Of a stretch of DNA of 61,213 nt, positions 18,010 through 26,808 are shown one piece after another. The DNA is from an uncultured Pelagibacteraceae bacterium (GTDB taxonomy: Bacteria; Pseudomonadota; Alphaproteobacteria; Pelagibacterales; Pelagibacteraceae). The notes under the pieces are model-generated. The model ran no database searches, had not been told where the DNA came from, and was given only the letters and a program-made list of their open reading frames with translations. Both the position numbers and the translations under genes were made by a program. The DNA lies in contig CACFTS010000003.1 of assembly GCA_902569285.1 (NCBI GenBank), forward strand, positions 1 to 61,213, in the 5' to 3' direction. Position 1 is the first letter of the stretch. The number at the start of each line of letters is the position of its first letter.

Positions 18010-18885
18010 ATGTTAAAGTCTTTAGAAAAAAATTTACCTAAAATAGTTTTAGCCCCAGCTGTTGGTTTAATAAGTTGGTTTGTTTATGGTTTTGTTCTTT
18101 GGACTTTTTATATTTCATTTACAAATTCAAAAATTCTTCCAAAATATGAACTTTGGGGTGTTGGCCAATATGTTAAACTATGGGCATCTAGAAAATGGTT
18201 GATAGCTGTAGATAATTTACTAATTTTTACAGCACTTTTTTTAATTATTTGCATTGTTTTAGGAATTATTCTCGCAATATTTCTTGATCAAAAAATTAGA
18301 GCAGAAGGTGTTCTTAGAACCATCTATCTTTATCCTATGGCGCTTTCTTTTATTGTTACTGGAACTGCATGGAAATGGATTTTAAATCCAAGCCTTGGTA
18401 TACAAAAAATGTTTATTGACTGGGGTTTTGAAAATTTTACTTTTGATTGGTTGGTTAATAGGGAAATGGCGATTTACACCATTGTAATTGCTGGGGTATG
18501 GCAATCAGCAGGATTTGTAATGGCATTATTTTTGGCAGGTTTAAGATCTGTTGAGGATGAAATTGTAAAAGCTGCAAAAATTGATGGAGCTGGATTGTTC
18601 ACTGTATATTGGAAAATACTTATACCAATGATGAGACCCGTATTTTTTACCAGTTTTGTTATTTTGGTTCATATATCAATTAAAAGTTATGACTTAATTG
18701 TAGCTCTTACACAAGGAGGTCCTGGAATATCAACAACAATGCCTGCTCTTTATATGACACAAACAGCTTTTCATAAAAGTCAAGTTGGGTTATCTGCAGC
18801 AAGTGCGATGATGATGTTTATGGCAGTTGCAGCGGTCATTATTCCTTATCTTTACTCTGAATTGAGGAGGGAAAATGCAAACTAA
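18010..18885 (+). CDS. Sugar ABC transporter permease (MalF/UgpA-like)
   Basis: A 291-residue inner-membrane permease with about six helices. The EAA loop that docks the ATPase reads EIVKAAKIDGAGLFTVYWKI, near residue 182. Its final residues overlap the next permease by 11 bases. It is one of two permease subunits of the sugar importer. No distinct specificity is deducible. Confidence 0.92.
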   Translation: MLKSLEKNLPKIVLAPAVGLISWFVYGFVLWTFYISFTNSKILPKYELWGVGQYVKLWASRKWLIAVDNLLIFTALFLIICIVLGIILAIFLDQKIRAEGVLRTIYLYPMALSFIVTGTAWKWILNPSLGIQKMFIDWGFENFTFDWLVNREMAIYTIVIAGVWQSAGFVMALFLAGLRSVEDEIVKAAKIDGAGLFTVYWKILIPMMRPVFFTSFVILVHISIKSYDLIVALTQGGPGISTTMPALYMTQTAFHKSQVGLSAASAMMMFMAVAAVIIPYLYSELRRENAN

Positions 18886-19780
18886 TATAACCGCATCTTC
18901 ATATAAGGAGCTTGAACAAAAATCAAAAGTAACAAATATGCTTTTGAGGTGGTTTTTGTATTTTGTTTTAATACTTTTTGCTTCTTATTTTATATTTCCA
19001 TTATATGTGATGGTTGTAACTTCTCTTAAAACAATGGAGGAGATTAGACAAGGAACATTACTTACATGGCCAAGTGCTTTAAATTTTGAATCATGGGCTG
19101 TGGCTTGGGGAGGCAGAGGTTATGGAGCAGGAGATACTTTTTTAAAACCTTATTTTTGGAACTCAATCAAAATGGTTATTCCTGCTGTTTTTTTTTCAAC
19201 TTTTATCGGAGCAATTACAGGGTATGTTTTGACAAAGTGGCGGTTTAAAGGAGATCAATGGATCTTTTTATTTTTGTTATTTGGTTGTTTTATACCTTTT
19301 CAAGCAATTTTACTTCCAATGGCAAGAACGTTGGGAGTTTTAGGAATTTCAAATTCAATTTTAGGATTGGTAGTAGTTCACACAGTTTATGGAATACCTT
19401 TTACAACATTATTTTTTAGAAATTATTATGTTTCTATACCTACCGAGCTAGTTAAAGCTGCTAGGATAGATGGTGCTGGATTTTTTAAAATATTTTTTAA
19501 AATATTGCTTCCAATATCAGCACCAATAATTGTTGTAACTGTAATTTGGCAATTTACACAGATATGGAATGATTTTTTATTTGGATCAACTTTTTCATTT
19601 GGAGAGGCTGCACCAATACAAGTAGCTTTAAACAATATGGTTTTATCTAGTACTAGTGTTAAAGAATATAATGTAGATATGGCATCAGCAATTATTGCCG
19701 GCATCCCAACACTTATTGTTTATGTATTAGCAGGTAAATATTTTATAAGAGGATTAACTTCAGGAGCAGTAAAAGGATAA
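18875..19780 (+). CDS. Carbohydrate ABC transporter permease (MalG/UgpE-like)
   Basis: A 301-residue permease with six predicted helices. The EAA loop is ELVKAARIDGAGFFKIFFKI, near residue 189, and the family-typical FPLYVMVVTSLK motif follows the first helix. It pairs with the preceding permease; the ATP-binding protein starts 2 bases after this stop. Start overlaps the upstream gene and has SD GGAGGGAAAA. Confidence 0.92.
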   Translation: MQTNITASSYKELEQKSKVTNMLLRWFLYFVLILFASYFIFPLYVMVVTSLKTMEEIRQGTLLTWPSALNFESWAVAWGGRGYGAGDTFLKPYFWNSIKMVIPAVFFSTFIGAITGYVLTKWRFKGDQWIFLFLLFGCFIPFQAILLPMARTLGVLGISNSILGLVVVHTVYGIPFTTLFFRNYYVSIPTELVKAARIDGAGFFKIFFKILLPISAPIIVVTVIWQFTQIWNDFLFGSTFSFGEAAPIQVALNNMVLSSTSVKEYNVDMASAIIAGIPTLIVYVLAGKYFIRGLTSGAVKG

Positions 19781-19782
19781 AA

Positions 19783-20880
19783 ATGAAAACATTAAGAATT
19801 GAAGATTTATCAAAAAATTTTGGAACTACAGAAGTTTTAAAAAAAATAAATTTAGAAATAGATGAAGGTAATTTTTTAGTACTTTTAGGTCCTTCTGGAT
19901 GTGGTAAATCAACTTTATTAAACATAATTGCGGGTTTAGAAACGATTAATGAAGGAAATGTATATATAGACGATTACAATGTGAGCAAAGTTGAACCAAA
20001 AGACAGAAATATTGCAATGGTTTTTCAATCTTATGCTCTTTATCCATCAATGAACGTAAAAGAAAATATGATTTTTGGTCTTAAACAAGCAAAAGCATCA
20101 AAAGAAAAAATTAAAGAACAGCTTAAAAAAGTCTCATCTTTTTTAAAAGTAGATGAACTATTAAATAGAAAGCCTTCACAACTATCAGGAGGTCAAAGAC
20201 AACGTGTGGCAATAGGAAGAGCTTTAGTTAGAGAACCTAGAATATTTTTATTTGATGAACCTTTATCAAATTTAGATGCTAAATTAAGAGTAGAAATGAG
20301 ACGTGAAATTAAAAAATTACACCAAACATTAAAAACAACTGTTGTTTATGTTACGCATGATCAAACAGAAGCAATGAGTTTGGGAACAAAAATTGCAATA
20401 ATGAATCAAGGTGTTATTCAACAAAACGATACACCAGAAATTATTTATAATAAGCCAAGCAGTACATTTGTGGCTGATTTTATTGGATCACCTTCAATGA
20501 ACTTAATTAAAGGGAAAATTATAAAAAAATCAGATCAATTTTCATTTGTGGTAGAAGATTCTAATTCTACTCAAATACCAATAAATAATTATAATTTTGA
20601 TAATAAAATAGAATTAGACAGCAAAGAAGTTTATTTCGGAATTAGACCAGAGCATATTTATTATAAAAAAAGCAATGAAAATGATTTTGAAATTAAATTA
20701 AAAGCCGAATTGAGTGAGTATATAGGTAACGAGCAAATCATAACGTTCAACTATTCTGATCAAGAAATTTTAGCCAAATTTCCATCAACAGTAAAAATAG
20801 AAATAAATAAAGAAATGAATTTATATTTTGATTTAAGTCAAATTTCTTTATTTGATAAAAATTCAAAAAAAAGGATATAA
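19783..20880 (+). CDS. ABC transporter ATP-binding protein, UgpC/MsmK/MalK type
   Basis: A 365-residue ATPase for the sugar importer. Walker A is GPSGCGKS, the Q loop follows as FQSYALYPSMNV, the ABC signature is LSGGQRQRVAIGRAL, and Walker B is IFLFDEPLSNLDAKLR, with H-loop THDQTEAM. The C-terminal part (from about residue 240) is the TOBE/OB regulatory domain typical of MalK-like subunits. Immediately followed by the SDR gene with no gap. Confidence 0.94.
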   Translation: MKTLRIEDLSKNFGTTEVLKKINLEIDEGNFLVLLGPSGCGKSTLLNIIAGLETINEGNVYIDDYNVSKVEPKDRNIAMVFQSYALYPSMNVKENMIFGLKQAKASKEKIKEQLKKVSSFLKVDELLNRKPSQLSGGQRQRVAIGRALVREPRIFLFDEPLSNLDAKLRVEMRREIKKLHQTLKTTVVYVTHDQTEAMSLGTKIAIMNQGVIQQNDTPEIIYNKPSSTFVADFIGSPSMNLIKGKIIKKSDQFSFVVEDSNSTQIPINNYNFDNKIELDSKEVYFGIRPEHIYYKKSNENDFEIKLKAELSEYIGNEQIITFNYSDQEILAKFPSTVKIEINKEMNLYFDLSQISLFDKNSKKRI

Positions 20881-21642
20881 ATGAAAGTTAAATATTTTGA
20901 TCTTGAAAATAAAAGAGTTTTTATAACAGGCGGTGGATCGGGTATAGGAGCTTCAATAGTTGAACATTTTTGTGAGCAAAATTCTGAAGTTTATTTTATT
21001 GATATAAATGAAGAAGCTTCAAATAAATTAGTATCAAAATGTAAAAATAAAAAATTAGCTATCCCAAACTTTATTAAATGTGATTTGCTAAATATTAAAG
21101 AACTTCAAAACACAATATCAAAAATAATTTCTGAAAAAGGACCTATTGAAATATTAATAAATAATGCGGCTAATGATGAAAGACATAAAATTGACGATGT
21201 TACAGAAGAATTTTGGAATAATAGAATGAATATAAATCTTCGACATTATTTTTTTACTGTTCAATCTGTAAGAGAGGCTATGATTAAAAATAATAGTGGA
21301 GCTATTGTTAATATTGGATCAGCTTCATGGATGATTGGCCAAGGAGGAATGGCGGCATATACTGCTGCGAAATCTGGGGTAGTTGGACTTACAAGATCTT
21401 TTGCAAGAGATTTAGGAGAATATAATATAAGAGTAAATTCTGTAGTACCTGGCTGGACAATAACTGAAAGACAACTTGAAAAGTGGCTTACACCTGAATC
21501 TGAAGCTGATATGATGAAAAAACAATGTATTAAAAGGCGATTAATGCCCTCAGATATATCTAAAGCAGTTTTATTTTTTTCATCTGATCAATCATCGGGA
21601 TGTACAAATCAATCTTATGTAGTTGATAACGGCTGGCTATAA
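20881..21642 (+). CDS. SDR family oxidoreductase, probable aldose dehydrogenase of the sugar pathway
   Basis: A 253-residue classical SDR with ITGGGSGIGASI, NNAANDERH, Ser in IGSASWMIGQ and the YxxxK motif AAYTAAKSGVV. Its place right behind the ABC importer and before the dehydratase suggests that it oxidises the incoming sugar to a lactone or aldonate. Close families include gluconate and L-fucose or galactose dehydrogenases, which cannot be told apart reliably by eye. Confidence 0.85.
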   Translation: MKVKYFDLENKRVFITGGGSGIGASIVEHFCEQNSEVYFIDINEEASNKLVSKCKNKKLAIPNFIKCDLLNIKELQNTISKIISEKGPIEILINNAANDERHKIDDVTEEFWNNRMNINLRHYFFTVQSVREAMIKNNSGAIVNIGSASWMIGQGGMAAYTAAKSGVVGLTRSFARDLGEYNIRVNSVVPGWTITERQLEKWLTPESEADMMKKQCIKRRLMPSDISKAVLFFSSDQSSGCTNQSYVVDNGWL

Positions 21643-21657
21643 TAATTTTTAATTGTT

Positions 21658-23433
21658 ATGAAAAAAAAAGATTTAAGAAGCAAAGAGTGGTTTGATAATC
21701 CTAAAGATCCAGGACTTACAGCGCTATATTTGGAGAGATATTTAAATTACGGATTAAAAAAAGAAGACCTTCAATCAGGAAAACCTATAATTGGTATTGC
21801 ACAATCTGGTAGTGATCTTTCTCCATGTAATAGACATTTTCAATCACTTAGCAAAACAATTAAAGATGGTATAAGAGAAGCTGGCGGGGTTCCAATGGAA
21901 TTTCCAACACATCCAATTCAAGAAACTGGAAAAAGACCAACAGCAGCTTTGGATAGAAATTTGTCATATTTATCTTTAGTAGAAGTTCTTTATGGTTATC
22001 CAATTGATGGTGTGATATTGACAACAGGATGTGACAAGACAACTCCAGCAGCATTAATGGCAGCAGCAACAGTAAATATACCTTCGATTGTTTTATCAGG
22101 TGGACCAATGTTAGACGGATCTTACAAAGGAAAGAAAGCTGGCTCAGGAACAATAATATGGGAAGCAAGAAAATTGCATGCAAAAGGAGAAATTAATTAC
22201 GATGAATTTATGGATATGGCTGCAGCATCTGCTCCAAGTGTAGGACATTGTAATACAATGGGAACAGCGTCTTCAATGAATTCAATTGCTGAAGCTCTTG
22301 GAATGTCATTAACAGGTGGAGCAATTATTCCAGCACCATATAAAGAAAGAGAAAGTATTTCTTTTGAAACAGGAAAAAGAATAGTTGATATGGTACACGA
22401 AGACCTTACACCTTCAAAAATTATGACCAAAGAAGCTTTTGAAAATGCAATATATGTTGCTAGCGCCATTGGTGCGTCTAGTAATTGCCCTCCGCATCTT
22501 ACCGCAATAGCAAAACACATGGGCATTGATTTTGGAATAGATAATTGGGAAAAACTTGGTCATGATATTCCATTACTTGTTAATTGTCAGCCAGCTGGAG
22601 AATATTTAATGGAAGGTTTTTTTAAAGCTGGTGGAGTTCCTGCTATAATGAAAGAATTACTTAAAAATAATAAATTAAATAAAAATATTATGACAGTGAC
22701 TGGCAAAACTGTTGAAGAAAATCTTAAAGTAAAAATTAACGTAGATGAAAATATTATAAAATCTTTTGATAATCCTTTGGTTAAAAATGCAGGATTTATA
22801 GTAATGAAAAGTAATTTTTTTAGTTCGGCAGTTATGAAAACATCAGTAATTAGTTCTGAATTTAGAGAGAGATATTTGTCTGATCCAAAAAATCCAAATG
22901 TATTTAAGGCAAATGCAGTAGTATTTGAAGGGCCAGAAGATTATTGTTCGAGAATTAACGATGAAAACTTAAAAATTGATGAAAATTCAATCTTAATGAT
23001 CAGAGGATGTGGACCAGTTGGTTATCCTGGTTCAGGAGAAGTTGTAAATATGCAACCACCAGATAAACTTTTAAAAAAAGGAATTAATACACTGCCTACA
23101 CTTGGAGATGGAAGGCAAAGTGGCACTTCTGAAAGCCCATCTATACTTAACGTCTCTCCAGAATCTGCAATTGGTGGGGCTTTGTTAATTGTTCGAACAG
23201 GGGATAAGATTAAGATAGATTTAAACAATAGTAGAATTGATCTTTTGATTTCAGATAAGGAAATAGAGAAAAGAAAAAAAAATGTTAAAATTCCTAAATT
23301 AAAAAACCAGACGCCATGGCAAGAAATTTCAAGAAAAATGGTAGGCCAATTAGAAACAGGAGCTTGTTTAGAGACAGAGTCTATATATTTAGATATAACC
23401 AAAACTAAAGGAATGCCTAGACATTCCCATTAA
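21658..23433 (+). CDS. IlvD/Edd family aldonic acid dehydratase
   Basis: A 591-residue Fe-S dehydratase. Three cysteines sit at 57 (SDLSPCNRH), 125 (TTGCDKTTPA) and 198 (SVGHCNTMGTASSM), the layout of the [2Fe-2S] sugar-acid dehydratases such as arabonate and xylonate dehydratases. It removes water from an aldonate to give a 2-keto-3-deoxy acid. With flanking SDRs, FAH-type hydrolase and SMP-30 lactonase it makes a complete non-phosphorylative route. It could also accept more than one aldonate. Confidence 0.91.
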   Translation: MKKKDLRSKEWFDNPKDPGLTALYLERYLNYGLKKEDLQSGKPIIGIAQSGSDLSPCNRHFQSLSKTIKDGIREAGGVPMEFPTHPIQETGKRPTAALDRNLSYLSLVEVLYGYPIDGVILTTGCDKTTPAALMAAATVNIPSIVLSGGPMLDGSYKGKKAGSGTIIWEARKLHAKGEINYDEFMDMAAASAPSVGHCNTMGTASSMNSIAEALGMSLTGGAIIPAPYKERESISFETGKRIVDMVHEDLTPSKIMTKEAFENAIYVASAIGASSNCPPHLTAIAKHMGIDFGIDNWEKLGHDIPLLVNCQPAGEYLMEGFFKAGGVPAIMKELLKNNKLNKNIMTVTGKTVEENLKVKINVDENIIKSFDNPLVKNAGFIVMKSNFFSSAVMKTSVISSEFRERYLSDPKNPNVFKANAVVFEGPEDYCSRINDENLKIDENSILMIRGCGPVGYPGSGEVVNMQPPDKLLKKGINTLPTLGDGRQSGTSESPSILNVSPESAIGGALLIVRTGDKIKIDLNNSRIDLLISDKEIEKRKKNVKIPKLKNQTPWQEISRKMVGQLETGACLETESIYLDITKTKGMPRHSH

Positions 23434-23441
23434 GAGATAAA

Positions 23442-24185
23442 ATGAGTAAAAGATTAGAAAATAAAAAAATTTTAGTAACTGCCGCTGGGCAAGGAATAGG
23501 TAAAGCTACAGCAGTAGCTTTTCATAATGAAGGTGCAAAAGTTTTTGCAACTGATATTAATGAAAAAACTTTAAAAACTCTTAAACAAGAATATCCAAAT
23601 ATAGATGTTTATAAGTTAGACTCCACAAATAAAGCTGCCGTAGAAGAATATTGTTCACAATTAATAACTATAGATGTTTTATTTAATGCTGTTGGTTTTG
23701 TACATCATGGAACAATTTTAGAGTGTGATGAAAAAGATTGGGATTTTTCTTCCAATGTAAATGTAAAGTCGATGTATTTTATGTGCAAGGCAATCCTACC
23801 ATTGATGATAAAACAAAAAAGTGGATGCATAATTAATGTTGCCTCATGTGCTTCTAGTTTAAAAGGTTTTCCAAATAGGTTTGTTTATGGGACCACAAAA
23901 GGAGCAGTAATTGGTTTAACTAAAGCTATTGCAGCTGATTTTGTTAAACAAAATATAAGATGCAATTCAATTGCACCAGGAACAGTTTTTTCACCTTCAT
24001 GGCAAGATAGAGTTAATCAAAGTCCAGACCCTGTTCAGGCTAAAAAAGATTTTATAGCAAGACAACCAATGGGAAGATTAGGCACAGCAGAGGAAATAGC
24101 TGCTGTTGCAGTATATTTAGCGAGTGATGACGCGACATTTACTACAGGAACAACAATTTCTGTTGATGGAGGAATTTCAATATAA
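23442..24185 (+). CDS. SDR family oxidoreductase, probable 2-keto-3-deoxy-L-fuconate dehydrogenase type
   Basis: A 247-residue SDR. It contains VTAAGQGIGKATA, the segment NAVGFVHHGTILECDEKDW and the YxxxK motif FVYGTTKGAVIGL. The FVHHGTIL-x-C-x-EKDW segment is, from memory, shared with the BDH2/DHRS6 and bacterial 2-keto-3-deoxy-L-fuconate dehydrogenase group. In that pathway the enzyme oxidises the dehydratase product to a 2,4-diketo acid. The neighbours (dehydratase before, FAH protein after) fit that step exactly. Substrate stereochemistry remains inferred. Confidence 0.85.
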   Translation: MSKRLENKKILVTAAGQGIGKATAVAFHNEGAKVFATDINEKTLKTLKQEYPNIDVYKLDSTNKAAVEEYCSQLITIDVLFNAVGFVHHGTILECDEKDWDFSSNVNVKSMYFMCKAILPLMIKQKSGCIINVASCASSLKGFPNRFVYGTTKGAVIGLTKAIAADFVKQNIRCNSIAPGTVFSPSWQDRVNQSPDPVQAKKDFIARQPMGRLGTAEEIAAVAVYLASDDATFTTGTTISVDGGISI

Positions 24186-24207
24186 TTAATTAATAAAAAG
24201 GAAAATT

Positions 24208-25050
24208 ATGAAATTATTAAGAGTAGGTCAAAAAGGTAAAGAAAAACCAGCGATATTAGATAAAGATGGTAAAATAAGAGATATTAGTTCTCATATTAAA
24301 GATTTAAATTCTGATCATTTAAATTTTAATACTATTTCTAAACTACAAAGTGTTGACCTATCTTCTTTACCAGAATTATCTTCTGGTGAACGAATAGGTT
24401 CTTGTATTACTAAGCCAGGTAAATTCGTTGCTATAGGGCTTAATTTTTCTGACCATGCTGCAGAGTCAGGTTTACCAGTTCCATCTGAACCAATCATGTT
24501 TATGAAAGCAACTAGCTGTATAAGTGGGCCAAATGATAATATTGAAATGGTACAGAATTCTAAAAAGTTAGATTGGGAAGTAGAACTTGGAATTATCATT
24601 GGTAAAGAAGCTAAACATATTGAGCAAAATCAATCCCAAGATCATATATTAGGTTACTGTTTGGTTAATGATGTTAGTGAAAGAGAATGGCAAATTGAAA
24701 AAATGGGTCAATGGGTTAAAGGAAAGTCTCACGATACTTACGGACCTATTGGACCGTACTTGGTCACAAAAGATGATATCAAAGATGTAAATAATTTGAA
24801 TATGTCTTTAGATTTAAATGGTAAAAGAATGCAAACAGGTAATACAAGTACAATGATATTTAATGTAGATGTAATTGTATCTTATGTGAGTAAATTCATG
24901 TCATTACAAGCTGGAGACATTATAACAACAGGAACTCCTCCAGGAGTTGGTATGGGAAGGAAACCACAACTATTTTTAAAAACTGGAGATGAAATTAAAT
25001 TATCAATAGATAATTTAGGTGAACAAAAATCGAAAGTTGTATCACTGTAA
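24208..25050 (+). CDS. Fumarylacetoacetate hydrolase family protein, probable 2,4-diketo-3-deoxy acid hydrolase
   Basis: A 280-residue FAH-fold metal enzyme. It has the metal-ligand region EVELGIIIGKEAKHI, the downstream motif DVSEREWQ, then KGKSHDTYGPIGPYLVT and ITTGTPPGVGMGRKP. This set is typical of the bacterial ureidoglycolate-lyase/diketo-fuconate-hydrolase subgroup. In the fucose route it cleaves 2,4-diketo-3-deoxy-L-fuconate into pyruvate and lactate. It is preceded by SD AAAAGGAAA and is in line with the SDR and dehydratase. Confidence 0.88.
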   Translation: MKLLRVGQKGKEKPAILDKDGKIRDISSHIKDLNSDHLNFNTISKLQSVDLSSLPELSSGERIGSCITKPGKFVAIGLNFSDHAAESGLPVPSEPIMFMKATSCISGPNDNIEMVQNSKKLDWEVELGIIIGKEAKHIEQNQSQDHILGYCLVNDVSEREWQIEKMGQWVKGKSHDTYGPIGPYLVTKDDIKDVNNLNMSLDLNGKRMQTGNTSTMIFNVDVIVSYVSKFMSLQAGDIITTGTPPGVGMGRKPQLFLKTGDEIKLSIDNLGEQKSKVVSL

Positions 25051-25058
25051 ATTTTTAA

Positions 25059-25949
25059 ATGCAGACTATCAAAACAACTAAACCAAAGGTTATTTGGAAA
25101 TTAAATTGTATTCTTGGTGAAGGGACTTTATGGGTTAAAGAACATAATTCTATATATTTTGTAGATATAAAAAAAAGAAGAATTTATGTTTTAAATATCA
25201 ATAATAAAAAAAAAAAAATTATTAAACTTAATAAACAAATTGGATTTTTAGCACATATTAAAAAAAATTTATTTATATTAGGTCTCGAGAGAGAATTAAG
25301 AATAGTAAATTTAAAATCAAAAAAGATTATCAAATCTATTTCAATAGAAAAGAATCTTACAAAAAATAGAATAAATGATGGAAAGACAGATCCAAAAGGT
25401 AGGCTTTGGTTTGGAACAATGGATAACCCTGAAAGATTAATTAAGAAAGGATCATTATATTGTTTAGACAAAAATTTAAAACTTAAAAAGATAGATAAAA
25501 ATTATTTGATTACTAATGGTCCTGCTTTTTTAGATGAAAATAATTTTTATCATACAGATAGTAGAAAGAAAACAATCTATAAAATCAAGATTAATAAAAA
25601 ATTAAAAATTATTAAAAAAAAAATTTTTATTAGATTTAATTCTGAAGACGGATCACCTGATGGAATGACATTGGACAGTAAAAAAAATTTATGGGTATGT
25701 CATTTTCATGGTGCGACTATCTCTGTTTTTAATAAAAAAGGTGAAAAGATACATAAAATAAATTTTCTAGCTAAAAATATTACTAATTGTACATTTGGTG
25801 GAAAAAATAATAATGAACTTTTTGTTTCAACAGCTACCAAGTCCATGTCAAAGGTGGATTTTAAAAAATATAAATATTCTGGTGCACTTTTTAGTGTAAA
25901 AACAAATATGAAAGGAAAATTATCAAAATCCTATAAAGCTAAATTATGA
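25059..25949 (+). CDS. SMP-30/gluconolactonase/LRE family protein, probable aldonolactonase
   Basis: A 296-residue beta-propeller lactonase. Family landmarks are LGEGTLWVKEHNSIYFVDI at the start, RINDGKTDPKGRLWFGTMD (central metal site), NGPAFL with YHTDS, and GSPDGMTLDSKKNLWV. It opens the sugar lactone to the aldonic acid before dehydration. It is unusually Lys-rich for the family. It overlaps the ccdA gene by 4 bases, which is probably packing rather than function. Confidence 0.87.
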   Translation: MQTIKTTKPKVIWKLNCILGEGTLWVKEHNSIYFVDIKKRRIYVLNINNKKKKIIKLNKQIGFLAHIKKNLFILGLERELRIVNLKSKKIIKSISIEKNLTKNRINDGKTDPKGRLWFGTMDNPERLIKKGSLYCLDKNLKLKKIDKNYLITNGPAFLDENNFYHTDSRKKTIYKIKINKKLKIIKKKIFIRFNSEDGSPDGMTLDSKKNLWVCHFHGATISVFNKKGEKIHKINFLAKNITNCTFGGKNNNELFVSTATKSMSKVDFKKYKYSGALFSVKTNMKGKLSKSYKAKL

Positions 25950-26653
25950 TTGAATTAGTAATAGCTCTTGGTGCAGGTCTGATAAGTTTTCTATCTCCAT
26001 GTGTTTTGCCACTTATTCCTGGATATATCTCCTATATTTCCGGTAGCTCCATAAATGAATTAGTAGAAAAAAAGAATATAAAACTATTCCCAATTATTTT
26101 ATTCACTGTAGGATTTTCTATAGTTTTTATTATTTTTGGGGCTGCATCAACTTATTTGGGTCAAGTATTACTTCAAAACTCATACGAACTTAGAGTAGCA
26201 GCTGGATTGGTCATAGTTATTCTTTCACTACATATTATTGGATTAATAAATCTTAAATTTTTAAATTATGAAAAAAGAATTCAAACAAATATAAACATTA
26301 ACTTTTTTAGCCCTATATTAATTGGTATGGCTTTTGCTTTTGGTTGGACGCCTTGTATAGGTCCTATTTTGGGTTCAATTTTAATACTTGCAGCAACTGA
26401 AGAAAGTATAAACAAAGGTCTTTTACTTTTATTTTTTTATTCTTTAGGATTAGCTTTACCATTTATTTTGTCAGGTTATTTAATTCAAAAATTTTTAATA
26501 TTTTCTAAAAATTTTAAAAAAAATATTAATTTAGTATCTAAAATAGGTGGAATAATTTTATTAATTACTGGTATTTTAATACTTACTAATCAACTACAAG
26601 CATTAGGATATTATTTATTAAACATTTTTCCTTTCATACAAAATTTTGGCTAA
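25946..26653 (+). CDS. ccdA: Cytochrome c biogenesis protein CcdA
   Basis: A 235-residue membrane protein with six helices. The conserved cysteine pair is present in FLSPCVLPLIPGYISYISG (first helix) and GWTPCIGPILGS (fourth helix). CcdA moves reducing power from cytoplasmic thioredoxin to periplasmic thiol proteins for cytochrome c maturation. It overlaps the SMP-30 gene at its start and is followed by the possible 28-residue ORF and TPP riboswitch. Confidence 0.92.
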   Translation: MIELVIALGAGLISFLSPCVLPLIPGYISYISGSSINELVEKKNIKLFPIILFTVGFSIVFIIFGAASTYLGQVLLQNSYELRVAAGLVIVILSLHIIGLINLKFLNYEKRIQTNININFFSPILIGMAFAFGWTPCIGPILGSILILAATEESINKGLLLLFFYSLGLALPFILSGYLIQKFLIFSKNFKKNINLVSKIGGIILLITGILILTNQLQALGYYLLNIFPFIQNFG

Positions 26654-26732
26654 GCATAATTATGAACATTCATCAGAATGGTGGATATATGCAACTAAAT
26701 GTATGATTGAAATAATGGATAACAAGGTGTAG
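26646..26732 (+). CDS. Possible small protein of 28 residues between ccdA and the TPP riboswitch
   Basis: Reading from a TTG at 26646, which overlaps the end of ccdA by 8 bases, a frame runs without stop to TAG at 26730-26732. It encodes KHNYEHSSEWWIYATKCM and an acidic/polar end. The two tryptophans and lack of the A/K-rich monotony of random A+T-rich sequence suggest coding, but there is no SD and the only ATG codons are close to the end. It may instead be an untranslated leader. I could not identify a family. Confidence 0.3.
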   Translation: MAKHNYEHSSEWWIYATKCMIEIMDNKV

Positions 26733-26739
26733 TTAAAGA

Positions 26740-26806
26740 GCCTAAGGGGTGTCTTAACAGACTGAGATTAAACCCTAAGAACCTGTCCGGTAATTCAGAA
26801 AGGGAA
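26740..26806 (+). promoter_or_regulatory. TPP riboswitch (THI element)
   Basis: The stretch contains the conserved thi-box pieces in order: AAGGGGTGTC, the GACTGAGA pyrimidine-sensor helix, ACCCTAAGAACCTG, TCCGGTAATTCAG and AAAGGGA. CCT (26741-743) and AGG (26801-803) can close P1. It lies directly in front of the ATG of the sodium symporter gene, with the closing helix covering the ribosome binding site (AGAAAGGGA). Thiamine pyrophosphate would therefore repress translation. Confidence 0.92.
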
Positions 26807-26808
26807 AA

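Noticed and set aside
22197-23402. Minus-strand ORFs inside the IlvD/Edd dehydratase gene
   Set aside because: Low-complexity antisense translations with no coherent domain, within a gene of full catalytic motif content.
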